Source of the DNA: an uncultured Lachnospiraceae bacterium
GTDB lineage: Bacteria > Bacillota > Clostridia > Lachnospirales > Lachnospiraceae
Length of the DNA stretch: 64,000 nucleotides
Direction: 5' to 3'
Assembly: GCA_910583615.1 (NCBI GenBank)
Contig: CAJTXP010000002.1
Location: 87,811 to 151,810, forward strand
The translations under genes and the position numbers were made by a program. Below, piece by piece: positions 8,570 to 16,909 of this stretch; positions within the stretch are counted from its first letter, which is position 1; every line of letters starts with the position of its first letter. A model generated the notes under the pieces. That model did not search any database, had not been told where the DNA came from, and saw nothing but the letters and a program-made list of their open reading frames with translations.

Positions 8570-9028
8570 TCAGCCTCTGTGCTGACGTCTCATCCGTATG
8601 GCTGCGCTGGAAACAAATTCTTCAATAAATACCTCATCCGCCCTGGCCACAGCCTTCTGATATTCTCTCAATTTGCGGTCTTTTAACTTTTCATATCTGG
8701 AAGTGTCCACTTTAGCCTCGATTACTTCCTGTTTTTTTTCATCTTCCTGTTTCTTAAGAACGCTCAGGCGTTCTTTTTCCTCATCAATGATCGTTTCCAT
8801 CCGGCCGATGCACATATCGAACAGCCGATAATTTTCTATTGTGGACCCTTCTGTCTTAATCTGATCAAAACCATTCTCATAGCCCGTCAATTCTCTTTTC
8901 AGGCCCCGTATCTGCTCCTGTTTTCTGTTTACATTCTGCATGATCGCTGCATGTTCTGTCTTCAGGTTGTCAAGCACCTGTGTCTTATAGTCCAGAACTG
9001 TTTCCAGTCTGTACTCGAATCTTTTCAA
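8570..9028 (-). CDS. fliJ: Flagellar export chaperone FliJ
   Basis: A 152-residue, almost entirely helical coiled-coil protein beginning with a TTG codon as (M)KRFEYRLETVLDYKTQ, the usual FliJ start. It is rich in Lys/Glu/Gln heptads throughout. FliJ sits in the centre of the FliI ATPase ring and escorts export chaperones. GGAGG lies about 12 bases before the TTG. It follows fliI after 19 bases. Confidence 0.88.
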   Translation of the reverse strand: MKRFEYRLETVLDYKTQVLDNLKTEHAAIMQNVNRKQEQIRGLKRELTGYENGFDQIKTEGSTIENYRLFDMCIGRMETIIDEEKERLSVLKKQEDEKKQEVIEAKVDTSRYEKLKDRKLREYQKAVARADEVFIEEFVSSAAIRMRRQHRG

Positions 9029-9047
9029 TCTGCCTCATCCTCCGTCA

Positions 9048-10349
9048 TCAGCCTGCGATCGCTTCCATAATCCGCAGCGTATCTTCGTAGGAAAAACGAT
9101 CGCCTATTTCCTGTCGTAAAAAGGCATTGATATCATTAATCTTTGTAACTGCCTCGTCCAGTGCCGGATTCGTCCCCCTTTTATAAGCTCCTATGGAAAT
9201 CAGATCTGAATTCTTCTGATAAAGCCCCAGAAGATTGCGGACCCGCGAAGCAGTCTTCTGATGCTCCGGCGATACGATCTCCACCATCAGACGGGAAATG
9301 CTTGCCCCAATATCAATAGCCGGAAAATGGTTTTCATTGGCCAGCTGTCTGCTCAGAACAATATGGCCGTCCAGGATACCTCTTACCGTATCCGATATGG
9401 GTTCGTTTGTATCGTCGCCTTCCACCAGTACAGTATATACACCTGTGATGGAACCTTTGTCAAAATTTCCGCTACGCTCCAAAAGCTTCGGGAATTCCGC
9501 ATAAATGGAAGGAGTATATCCCCTTGCAATCGGAGGCTCTCCAATTGCAAGACCGATCTCACGCTGCGCCATGGCGTATCGGGTCAAAGAATCCATCATC
9601 AGAAGCACGTCATATCCCTGATCTTTAAAATACTCCGCAATCGTAGTTGCAACCAGCGGGCATTTCATGCGAAGCATGGCCGGCTGGTCCGAAGTCGCCA
9701 CTACCAGCACCGAACGTCTCATGCCTTCTTCACCCAGATCTTTCTCGATGAATTCCAGCACCTCTCTTCCACGCTCGCCTACCAGTGCGATCACGTTAAT
9801 GTCTGTCTTTACATTTTTGGCAATCATCCCCATCAAGGTACTTTTTCCCACGCCGGAGCCGGCGAAAATACCGATTCTCTGTCCTTTTCCGATCGTATTC
9901 AGTCCATCAATCGCCTTGACGCCGAATTCCAGACGTTCCCGGATCGGCGGTCTTGCCAGCGGGTTGATATAAGGACTGTTCACCGTATAATACCTGACGG
10001 ACTGGAACGGCTCTTTCCCGTCAATCGGTTCTCCGAGGGCATTGATAATCCTGCCTCTTAAGAAATCTCCCACCGGCACCTTCAGTCTTCGTCTCGTATT
10101 CCGAACAAAACTGCCGGATGCAATACCGCTGGTAGCCTCATAGGTCATCAGCTGGATCTTGCCATCCTTAAAGCCCACCACTTCCGCCGGCATCTGTCGG
10201 TTCTGTTCCTCATTATAGATCATGACGATATCGCCGATACTGGAACGGCCTCCGGAAGCTTCCATGGACATGCCAACCACATTTTCAATTTTCCCAATAT
10301 GGCTGATCGTTTCTGTCTTGCTGATCAGCTGCGGTATCTTCTCAAACAT
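9048..10349 (-). CDS. fliI: Flagellum-specific ATPase FliI
   Basis: The 433-residue export ATPase is related to the F1 beta subunit. Walker A is GSGVGKST at residues 164-171, and the Walker B region is VLLMMDSLTRYAMAQREIGL. The type III ATPase signature (PPIARGYTPSIYAEFPKLLE) follows. Length is normal. It forms a hexamer at the base of the export gate with FliH and FliJ. The gene starts a few bases after the fliH stop. Confidence 0.97.
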   Translation of the reverse strand: MFEKIPQLISKTETISHIGKIENVVGMSMEASGGRSSIGDIVMIYNEEQNRQMPAEVVGFKDGKIQLMTYEATSGIASGSFVRNTRRRLKVPVGDFLRGRIINALGEPIDGKEPFQSVRYYTVNSPYINPLARPPIRERLEFGVKAIDGLNTIGKGQRIGIFAGSGVGKSTLMGMIAKNVKTDINVIALVGERGREVLEFIEKDLGEEGMRRSVLVVATSDQPAMLRMKCPLVATTIAEYFKDQGYDVLLMMDSLTRYAMAQREIGLAIGEPPIARGYTPSIYAEFPKLLERSGNFDKGSITGVYTVLVEGDDTNEPISDTVRGILDGHIVLSRQLANENHFPAIDIGASISRLMVEIVSPEHQKTASRVRNLLGLYQKNSDLISIGAYKRGTNPALDEAVTKINDINAFLRQEIGDRFSYEDTLRIMEAIAG

Positions 10350-10352
10350 AAG

Positions 10353-11117
10353 CTATACTCTCACATTTTCCAGGATATCCTTAATGTTCTCCATCTGTGT
10401 ATTCACACTCACATCCACGATTTCTTCCGGCATCTCTATAATGCAGTTGCCGTGATCCTCCTTATCCATGACGATAAACTTAATATTGTCAGACAGGTGG
10501 GACAGTTCATCAATGATGTCGGCATCCGCCTCCATCATCATATCGTAATCACTTTTATCTATGTAGATCTTTACCCAGGCGGTTTTTTTCAGTTTTTCCG
10601 TAGCAGATATGATCATCTGGCGGATCACCTCGCCGCTGGAACGAAGGCTGATCTGAATCACCTTTTCGCCAATTGCAATGGCGCAGTCCTTCAGCTCGTC
10701 CAGATAATTCTTCAGGCACCGTTCCTTTGCCTTTTCCACAGACTGAAGAGCGGTTTTCATATCTTCCTGAAAAGCGAGAAGCTCTTTCTCATACGCCATG
10801 CGGCATTCGCCCTCGGCGCGCCTCCGGCTCTCTTCATAACCCGTATTGTATCCTGCCCGATACCCTGCTTCTCTTGCTGCTTCAAACTCCTCTTCTGCAC
10901 GCCGTCCGGCATCCGCAAGCAGCTCCTCTGCTTCCTTTCTGGCATCCTCCAGGATCACATATGCTTCCGCTCCGGCTCCGCCAGATATACCTTCCATACT
11001 CTCTTCTGCACAGGCTGATGAATCTTCCTGACAGGCACCGGACACTCCTTCCATCACTTCCCCCGCACTGTTCACCCGGGGGAAGACCGCCGCTTCCGGA
11101 ACCTTCCTGCTTTTCAT
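10353..11117 (-). CDS. fliH: Flagellar assembly protein FliH, start uncertain
   Basis: FliH regulates FliI. A 254-residue form is given from the first ATG (MKSRKVPEAAVFPRV). Residues about 55-110 hold the charged Ala/Glu helix with Gly spacing (EAGYRAGYNTGYEE), and the C-terminal region (EKVIQISLRSSGEVIRQMI) is typical. The ATG at 11117 has no convincing ribosome site. The frame is open upstream to 11229 and encodes SSRVIKNSGASNVGDIELYV, which looks like a genuine FliH N-terminus, but no ATG, GTG or TTG starts it. See findings. Confidence 0.85.
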   Translation of the reverse strand: MKSRKVPEAAVFPRVNSAGEVMEGVSGACQEDSSACAEESMEGISGGAGAEAYVILEDARKEAEELLADAGRRAEEEFEAAREAGYRAGYNTGYEESRRRAEGECRMAYEKELLAFQEDMKTALQSVEKAKERCLKNYLDELKDCAIAIGEKVIQISLRSSGEVIRQMIISATEKLKKTAWVKIYIDKSDYDMMMEADADIIDELSHLSDNIKFIVMDKEDHGNCIIEMPEEIVDVSVNTQMENIKDILENVRV

Positions 11118-11187
11118 GATCTCTACAGGAGGGACGTAAAGTTCTATATCGCCGACATTCGATGCGCCGGAATTTTTGATGACACGA

Positions 11188-12240
11188 CTAGATAATAATG
11201 TCGTCGTCCTCTCCTCCCTTCTTGATGATCACTTCTCCCTGCTCTTCCAGCTTCCGAATCACATTTACGATGCGCTGCTGTGCTTCTTCCACATCCTTCA
11301 GCCTTACGTTGGAAGTGACCTCCAGATCCTCGCGTACAGTATCCGCCATACGTTTGGACATATTGTTGAAGAAAACCGCCTTCATATCCTCCGAAGCGTT
11401 CTTGAGTGCGAACACCACGTCCTTGGTATCCAGATCTCTGACAAAACGCTGTACTGACCGATCGTCCATATCCAGAATGTTTTCGAATACGAACATCTTG
11501 TCTCGGATGTCCTGCGCCAGATCCGGGTTCGTCTTGCCCAGCTGATCGAACACCTTCCGCTCTGTACTGCGGTCAATATTATTCATCATATCAGCAACAA
11601 AGTCAATACCGCCCAGATTCATATTATCCTCGCTGGTAATGATCGTCGCAAACTTACGCTTCATCTCTTCTTCCACAATTGCGATCGCTTCCGGAGAGAC
11701 ACGGTCCATATGCGCCATGCCTTCGATGACGGCAATCCGCTTCTCATCGGTAAGCTGTTCCAGGATCTGTGCTGCCTGTTCAGGATCCATATATGCCATG
11801 ATCAGTGCAATTACCTGCGGACGTTCATTCTGCAGGATCGACATAAGGGCCTGCGGATCCCCTTTCATAAAGAAATTAAAGGGTCTGGACTGCAGTGTCT
11901 TTGACACCTTTTCCAGAAGATTTCTGGCTGTTGACTCGCCAAATGCCTTCTCCAGGACATTTCTGGCATAGTCAAGGCCGCCATCTGTCATCATCTTATG
12001 TGTCAGACAAAGCTTATAGAACTCATCCAGCGTCGCTTCCACCTGGTTGTTATTCGTCTTACCCAGCTTTGCCACTTCATATGTAAGGTCTTCAATATCC
12101 TCTTCATTCAGATATTTATAGATCTGAGAAGCTCTGTCAGCCCCAAGAGATACAACTACCAGCGCCGCCTTGCTTTTTACATCCGTTAAAACATCGTTAT
12201 TATTTGGAGTGCTTTCGACCTGAACTCCTGCTTCTGCCAT
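11188..12240 (-). CDS. fliG: Flagellar motor switch protein FliG
   Basis: A 350-residue C-ring protein that contacts MotA and generates torque. The N-terminal FliF-binding domain starts near KSKAALVVVSLGADRASQIY. The middle domain contains NERPQVIALIMAY in place of the usual EHPQ motif. The C-terminal torque helix (FENILDMDDRSVQRFVRDLD) retains its charged residues. The start at 12240 is chosen because GGAGGAGACAG lies directly upstream; it lies within the end of fliF (41-base overlap). An earlier ATG at 12288 would add 16 residues without a ribosome site. Confidence 0.95.
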   Translation of the reverse strand: MAEAGVQVESTPNNNDVLTDVKSKAALVVVSLGADRASQIYKYLNEEDIEDLTYEVAKLGKTNNNQVEATLDEFYKLCLTHKMMTDGGLDYARNVLEKAFGESTARNLLEKVSKTLQSRPFNFFMKGDPQALMSILQNERPQVIALIMAYMDPEQAAQILEQLTDEKRIAVIEGMAHMDRVSPEAIAIVEEEMKRKFATIITSEDNMNLGGIDFVADMMNNIDRSTERKVFDQLGKTNPDLAQDIRDKMFVFENILDMDDRSVQRFVRDLDTKDVVFALKNASEDMKAVFFNNMSKRMADTVREDLEVTSNVRLKDVEEAQQRIVNVIRKLEEQGEVIIKKGGEDDDIII

Positions 12241-13909
12241 CTGTCTCCTCCTCTCCCCTGAGCCAGCTCTGTACCAGCTTTGCAGCAATCTGCGGATTCT
12301 GGTCTACAAATTCCGCAATGTTCTGCTTCAGGCGCATACTTTTCTGCATACGAAGATTCATAATCTCTTCGCTGTTCATATCATCTTCATCATCCAGCCC
12401 CGGTACCAGAGGACCTGCCGCTCCCGGCTCGTCGATTCCCAGATCGCTTGCCGAAAGCTGGTCACTTTCTTCAAAGTCCTCCTCCTGCGCCTCCTCTTCC
12501 TTCTTTTTGCGCCTTCTGCGCAGCAGCAGGAACAACAGCAGCAGAATCAGAAGAAGAATGCCAGCTATAATCGCAATCAGAAGGGGAAGCGGCACCAGTG
12601 TAGTAATGATACCCAAAGTATCCTCCGGCGGATTGACGATCGGCGCCTCTTCTTCCGCAGGCATGCCAGGATCCCGAATAATCGTAATCTTGTCATTCGC
12701 TTCCGTCACCGGAATTCCTGCAGAATTCGCAACCAGACGATACAGATCCGCCTGCGGCACGGTTGTGTTATCTGTCAGAATGATGATACCGACAGACACG
12801 TCTTCCAGAATCCCAGGATCGACCTGTCTCTGTTCCTTTATTACATTGTACAGCCATTCTCTGGAAGCACTGCCGTCATAATAGCTGTCCGTCTCTTCTT
12901 CTGTCCCGTCATCATTGGTATATCTCGGAGTATCCGCATTGGCATCCGTTCCCACCACGCCTCCGGCTTCCCGGTTATATGCCTGTGAACTCTCATTCAC
13001 CAGTTCCTCCGTTTCCAGAAGCCCGGTTTTATCTTCCTCGTTGATCTTCTCTGGAGTTGAATACTGTGTACTCTCCTGGATCAGCTTCTCCATATTAAGA
13101 GTGCCTTTTACAGAAACAGCCACGCTTCCGGTACCGTAGAGCTTCTCCAGCACATTCCTGATATTGGCGGCAATACTGCTCTCTACCATGGAAGTAAGAC
13201 TGGTCAGATCGGTCGCCGCTGATCCGGTACCAGAAGCGCCTCCGACTTCCAGCATGGTCTCTCCATCCAGCACCACTACTTCTGCAAAATTCATACCACG
13301 CACAGAATGAGCAACCAGATTTTTCACTGCCTGCGCCTTATCTTCCGTCAAAGTGCTGCCGTTTTGCATGGTAATCACTACCGAAGCTGATGCACCCTGT
13401 GTCTCATTATCTTCCAGTACATACCGCCGTTCCGTTGCCTCGGCAATATTTACTCTCGCTTCCTGAACTCCCTCAAAAGACCGTATGGTAGCACCCAGAC
13501 GATCCTGCAGTTCATACAAAGTAATCTGTTTCTTATCGGACTCTGTAGTCATAAGCCCGGTATTATCCAGATACATGTCATATGCGAATCCGCTCTTTGG
13601 ATACCCCTGTGACAAAAGCGTCACCCTGGTAGTCTCCACCACCTCTTCCGGAACCCGTATCGTTCCATCCGAAGCATTATACTTATAATCGATCGACTGA
13701 TCCTGAAGAAGCGATCCGATCTGCTGGGCTTCCTCCTGACTGAGCCCCGAAAATAACACGCTGTAATCACTCTTCTGTCCAAAAGTCAGCACAAGAATTG
13801 CAGCCAGAGCGATTACTGCTGTCCCGGCTGCAATCCCTAATATAAGTCTCCGGGTTTTTTCTGACATTTTCTGCCAGCTTTCCTTTATATTCTGCACGTT
13901 TCCATCCAA
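12200..13909 (-). CDS. fliF: Flagellar MS-ring protein FliF
   Basis: A 569-residue membrane ring protein on which the switch and export gate assemble. It has two transmembrane segments (about residues 22-44, and about 440-465 just before RRRRKKKEEE), with the YscJ-like periplasmic ring domains between them (YSVLFSGLSQEEAQQIGSLL). The cytoplasmic C-terminus binds FliG. The start is probably the TTG at 13909 or the GTG four codons later; AGAAGG lies directly before the TTG, so the exact start is open. Confidence 0.95.
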   Translation of the reverse strand: MDGNVQNIKESWQKMSEKTRRLILGIAAGTAVIALAAILVLTFGQKSDYSVLFSGLSQEEAQQIGSLLQDQSIDYKYNASDGTIRVPEEVVETTRVTLLSQGYPKSGFAYDMYLDNTGLMTTESDKKQITLYELQDRLGATIRSFEGVQEARVNIAEATERRYVLEDNETQGASASVVITMQNGSTLTEDKAQAVKNLVAHSVRGMNFAEVVVLDGETMLEVGGASGTGSAATDLTSLTSMVESSIAANIRNVLEKLYGTGSVAVSVKGTLNMEKLIQESTQYSTPEKINEEDKTGLLETEELVNESSQAYNREAGGVVGTDANADTPRYTNDDGTEEETDSYYDGSASREWLYNVIKEQRQVDPGILEDVSVGIIILTDNTTVPQADLYRLVANSAGIPVTEANDKITIIRDPGMPAEEEAPIVNPPEDTLGIITTLVPLPLLIAIIAGILLLILLLLFLLLRRRRKKKEEEAQEEDFEESDQLSASDLGIDEPGAAGPLVPGLDDEDDMNSEEIMNLRMQKSMRLKQNIAEFVDQNPQIAAKLVQSWLRGEEETDGRSRSSGRKHSK

Positions 13910-13978
13910 CCTTCTGCCATTTAATTAAAACCAGTAAAAAGCACGTATCCCGCCCTGTTCCGCCGGGCACTACAAAAA

Positions 13979-14311
13979 TCAGATATTGATCTTGATCAGA
14001 TCATTATATGCTTCCAGCGTTTTGTTGCGAAGCGTAATCAATATATCAACCGCCAGTCCTGCTTTTTCCTCGGCAATAGGCAGCGTATGGGCGTCATCAA
14101 TCTGTCCTGTAGCCAGCAGATACTGCTTCAACTCTACATCCGCCTGCGTCTCGCGCACCTGGTTCACCGTGTTTTTAAATATGTCGCCAAAAAGCGACAC
14201 CTGCCCGTCCGACCGCAGGCCATGGCTCCGGCCTTCTGCAGTACCCCCAATATTACCGATATCACCAATATTTCCCCATCCAGACATCGGGGTGATAAAT
14301 TCTGTCTCCAT
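13979..14311 (-). CDS. fliE: Flagellar hook-basal body complex protein FliE
   Basis: A 110-residue protein linking the MS ring to the rod. The C-terminal half is diagnostic (GDIFKNTVNQVRETQADVEL and AVDILITLRNKTLEAYNDLI). The start at 14311 (METEFITPMSGW) has AAGAGGAGAGAAG before it; the frame stays open to 14404 but without a matching start. The N-terminal 30 residues are Gly/Ile/Asn-rich. It directly follows flgB, where flgC would normally intervene. Confidence 0.92.
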   Translation of the reverse strand: METEFITPMSGWGNIGDIGNIGGTAEGRSHGLRSDGQVSLFGDIFKNTVNQVRETQADVELKQYLLATGQIDDAHTLPIAEEKAGLAVDILITLRNKTLEAYNDLIKINI

Positions 14312-14487
14312 CTTCTCTCTCCTCTTCCCTATCTGTAAACGACACCAGATTCCGGCATTCGCAGTTCCTGGTTCCCGGCGCCGTTTATCCTGCTTTTCCG
14401 GCAATTTTCAAATACCAGATATATATATTCCAAAGTCCGTATTTTGCCAACAGTCCGTTTCACTTTATTTTCAAAAACGTCAAAACC

Positions 14488-14877
14488 TTAAAATGTTCGT
14501 GCCACATTCTTCAGACGGCTGAAATCATTATTCAGAGAATTCAACATATACTGATACTCATACGCCGTTCGTACAAGCTGGATCTGCTCCTGATCCATAT
14601 CGACGTTATTGCCGTCAAGCCTGGTTGTCTCAGACCGGGTCGTATGAACACGCAGCTTTGACGAGTCAATTGCCTGCGCCACCGCTTTTCTCGGCGAACC
14701 TGACGCGCTGGCCTCCGACAGTCTCTCTTTCAGTTCTTCTTCAAACGTTATGTACTGAGACTTGAATCCCGGAGTATCGTCATTCGCAATATTGTTCAGC
14801 GTCACCGTTTCTCTGGTCCATAAAAAATCCAGCATCTTTTCTGTCAAAGAAACACCGTTTCCATATATCCCTGACAT
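14488..14877 (-). CDS. flgB: Flagellar basal-body rod protein FlgB
   Basis: The 129-residue rod subunit opens the operon. It has the NNIANDDTPGFKSQYITFEE signature and a C-terminal VDMDQEQIQLVRTAYEYQYM region. AGGAGGGACAGGT precedes the ATG. As first gene it lies about 80 bases after the predicted transcription start of the promoter at 14965-14993, a leader too short for a typical c-di-GMP riboswitch. Confidence 0.95.
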   Translation of the reverse strand: MSGIYGNGVSLTEKMLDFLWTRETVTLNNIANDDTPGFKSQYITFEEELKERLSEASASGSPRKAVAQAIDSSKLRVHTTRSETTRLDGNNVDMDQEQIQLVRTAYEYQYMLNSLNNDFSRLKNVARTF

Positions 14878-14964
14878 ACCTGTCCCTCCTGACTCTCTTT
14901 ATCCTTCATTATATTCAGCAACCTGCAAAAATAGTTCTATTCAGTTGCAATCTCATTCTTTACT

Positions 14965-14993
14965 ATCATACCATCACTGTATCATAAAATCAA
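14965..14993 (-). promoter_or_regulatory. Sigma-A-like promoter of the flagellar operon
   Basis: On the minus strand, TTGATT (14988-14993) and TATGAT (14965-14970) are separated by 17 bases. The predicted start is near 14958, about 80 bases before flgB. It is the only well-formed promoter seen upstream of the 18-gene cluster. Confidence 0.7.
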
Positions 14994-15135
14994 GAAAAGT
15001 GATTAATTTTTTGTTTTTTTTATGTGACTTTTGCAGAATCTTGACGTTATTTTTTCCAGCTTTGTAATATACTGCCAATAAAATGCATTGTTACATATCT
15101 GTGGCTGCAGATGCGAATCGCCAGGCCCGCTGACA
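14994..15135. other. AT-rich gap upstream of the flagellar promoter
   Basis: Between the flagellar promoter and the chemoreceptor terminator lies about 140 bases of AT-rich sequence without an open frame. T-runs near 15005-15030 may act as an UP-element for the flagellar promoter. Nothing else was recognised. Confidence 0.4.
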
Positions 15136-15180
15136 GCATAAAAAAGACCCGCAGCTTTCCGTCTGCGAATCTTTTTATGC
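15136..15180 (-). terminator. Terminator after the CZB chemoreceptor
   Basis: The outer arms GCATAAAAA and TTTTTATGC enclose CGCAG/CTGCG arms and an eight-base loop. Read on the minus strand, the stem ends in a T-run. It closes the chemoreceptor transcript 18 bases after its stop codon. Confidence 0.8.
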
Positions 15181-15197
15181 AAAACCCCAAGAGTATT

Positions 15198-16850
15198 TCA
15201 ACCTTTTAATTTAAAACTTCCGATCAGTCTCTTCAAAAGCTGAGCCTGGCTTGCAAGCTCTTCGCTTGCCGCCGCACTCTCTTCAGAGGTAGCCGAATTC
15301 GACTGAACCACTGTGGAGATCTGCGAGATACCGTCTTTAATCCTGTTGATCGCCAGCTCCTGCTCTTTGGATGCATCAGAAATCTTCCGGATGTCTTCCG
15401 TCACATTCTCTGCTCCTGCCACCACAGAATTCAGGGACTCCTGGGTTCTTCCCGTCAAAACGGAACCATTCTCCACTACGCGAAGCGTCTTCTCGATAAG
15501 CGCCGTCGTATCCTTTGCAGCCTCTGCGCTCTTTGCAGCCAGATTACGGACTTCATCAGCAACTACCGCAAAGCCTTTGCCTGCGCTTCCGGCCCTTGCA
15601 GCCTCAACCGCCGCATTCAGAGCAAGAATATTGGTCTGGAAAGCAATATCTTCGATCGTCTTGATAATCTTGCTGATCTCGCTGGAACATGCATTGATCT
15701 GATCCATGGCCTCTGCCATCTCCTGCATCTGATCGTTGCAGACCGTAATGCTTCCGCCCACGATCTCCGCTTCTTTGTTCGTAGAAGCTGCGGTCTCTGC
15801 ATTATTATTGATCTGTTCCGTAATACGCTCCACCATCTCAAGGAGGTTATCCACTTCAGACGCCTGCTCTGTAGCGCCCTGTGCAAGGCTCTGGGCTCCG
15901 ACCGCCACCTGATTGGCTCCGGAATCCACCTGGTTGGCTGATGCATGGATCTGAGACAGTGTCTGATTCAGCTGCTGGCTGATAGTAGCGATCGCGGTCT
16001 GGATCTGTACAAAATCACCAATATAGGTGATGCTGCTCTCTTTCCCAAGATCTCCCTGTGCAATTCCGTCCAGCACGCTGGAAATATCCGAGATATAAAG
16101 CTTCAGATTCTTCACGGAAGTGTTCAGAGCCCCGGCAAGCTGACCAAGTTCATCCTCGCTTTTTACATCAATCTGGAAATCCAGTTTCCCCTGTGCAAGT
16201 TCCCGGCTGGATTCCGTAATATCCTTGATCGGAACAAGGATCCGTCTGACTACCAGCCCTACCAGAAGTCCGTTCATGAACAGGATCAGCAGCAGAACCA
16301 CGATACTCACTATCTCCGTCACATTGATGGATCTGTGCAGATCGCTCTGGTTATTTGAAACCTGCTCCTCTGTAATCGCTGCCACCTCATCCAGAATCTC
16401 CACCAGCTGACTCACATTTGCCTTGACCGTATTCTGATACATATCCCTGGCCTGCGCAGGATCGGTTACGCTCAAATCAAGGACTGTCTGCGCCGAGTCG
16501 TGAATCGCCTGATGAATGGGCTTCATCTTTTCAATCAGTTCCAGAATCCTGCCGTCCACTCCCGACAGATCCGAGCTGTAGAACCAGTTGCCAAGCACGC
16601 AGGTGCGGTAATCCTTGCTGCCCGTAAATTCCGTCCCCATGGAAACAGCCGAACACAGGTTTTCAACCCAGCTGTAATGAGCCTTCTGAGCAGTCAGAAC
16701 CAGTGTATGGATATCCACCGACTGATCCATTTCTTTTGTATAGGATCTGCTTGCATTCAAACTTGTCACGGTCACGATTCCGCTGATGATCACTGCAAGA
16801 AACACCAGGGCTACACGCATCAAAACTTCCTGTTTTATTGTACGCTTCAT
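15198..16850 (-). CDS. Chemoreceptor (MCP) with extracytoplasmic CZB-like zinc-binding domain
   Basis: A 550-residue methyl-accepting chemotaxis protein. Transmembrane helices lie at about residues 12-30 and 180-202. HAMP follows (VPIKDITESSRELAQGKLDF), then a signalling domain with the hairpin tip EDIAFQTNILALNAAVEAAR. The sensor region between the helices has the His/Cys pattern of a CZB zinc-binding domain: H58 and W61 (AHYSWVENL), C84 and W89 (RTCVLGNWF), H113 and H117 (PIHQAIH). CZB is usually cytoplasmic, so this placement is notable. It lies 59 bases downstream of the second receptor. AAGGAGAGGAC precedes the ATG. Confidence 0.92.
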   Translation of the reverse strand: MKRTIKQEVLMRVALVFLAVIISGIVTVTSLNASRSYTKEMDQSVDIHTLVLTAQKAHYSWVENLCSAVSMGTEFTGSKDYRTCVLGNWFYSSDLSGVDGRILELIEKMKPIHQAIHDSAQTVLDLSVTDPAQARDMYQNTVKANVSQLVEILDEVAAITEEQVSNNQSDLHRSINVTEIVSIVVLLLILFMNGLLVGLVVRRILVPIKDITESSRELAQGKLDFQIDVKSEDELGQLAGALNTSVKNLKLYISDISSVLDGIAQGDLGKESSITYIGDFVQIQTAIATISQQLNQTLSQIHASANQVDSGANQVAVGAQSLAQGATEQASEVDNLLEMVERITEQINNNAETAASTNKEAEIVGGSITVCNDQMQEMAEAMDQINACSSEISKIIKTIEDIAFQTNILALNAAVEAARAGSAGKGFAVVADEVRNLAAKSAEAAKDTTALIEKTLRVVENGSVLTGRTQESLNSVVAGAENVTEDIRKISDASKEQELAINRIKDGISQISTVVQSNSATSEESAAASEELASQAQLLKRLIGSFKLKG

Positions 16851-16869
16851 GTCCTCTCCTTATTATACT

Positions 16870-16893
16870 CCCGGCATGCTTCTGCATACCGGG
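16870..16893 (-). terminator. Hairpin between the two chemoreceptor genes
   Basis: CCCGGTATGC and GCATGCCGGG pair (one G-U) around a four-base loop and are followed by AGTATAAT rather than a T-run. It could weaken read-through from the upstream receptor. The TATAAT beside it might serve the downstream receptor, but no -35 was recognised. Confidence 0.45.
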
Positions 16894-16909
16894 AATGTTT
16901 TATTTTCTA

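Noticed and set aside
14878..14958. Possible c-di-GMP riboswitch ahead of flgB
   Set aside because: The leader is only about 80 bases and shows none of the GEMM motif.
15041..15070. TTGACG-N18-TAATAT on the plus strand
   Set aside because: It points into the terminator and the 3' end of a minus-strand gene, so it has nothing to drive.
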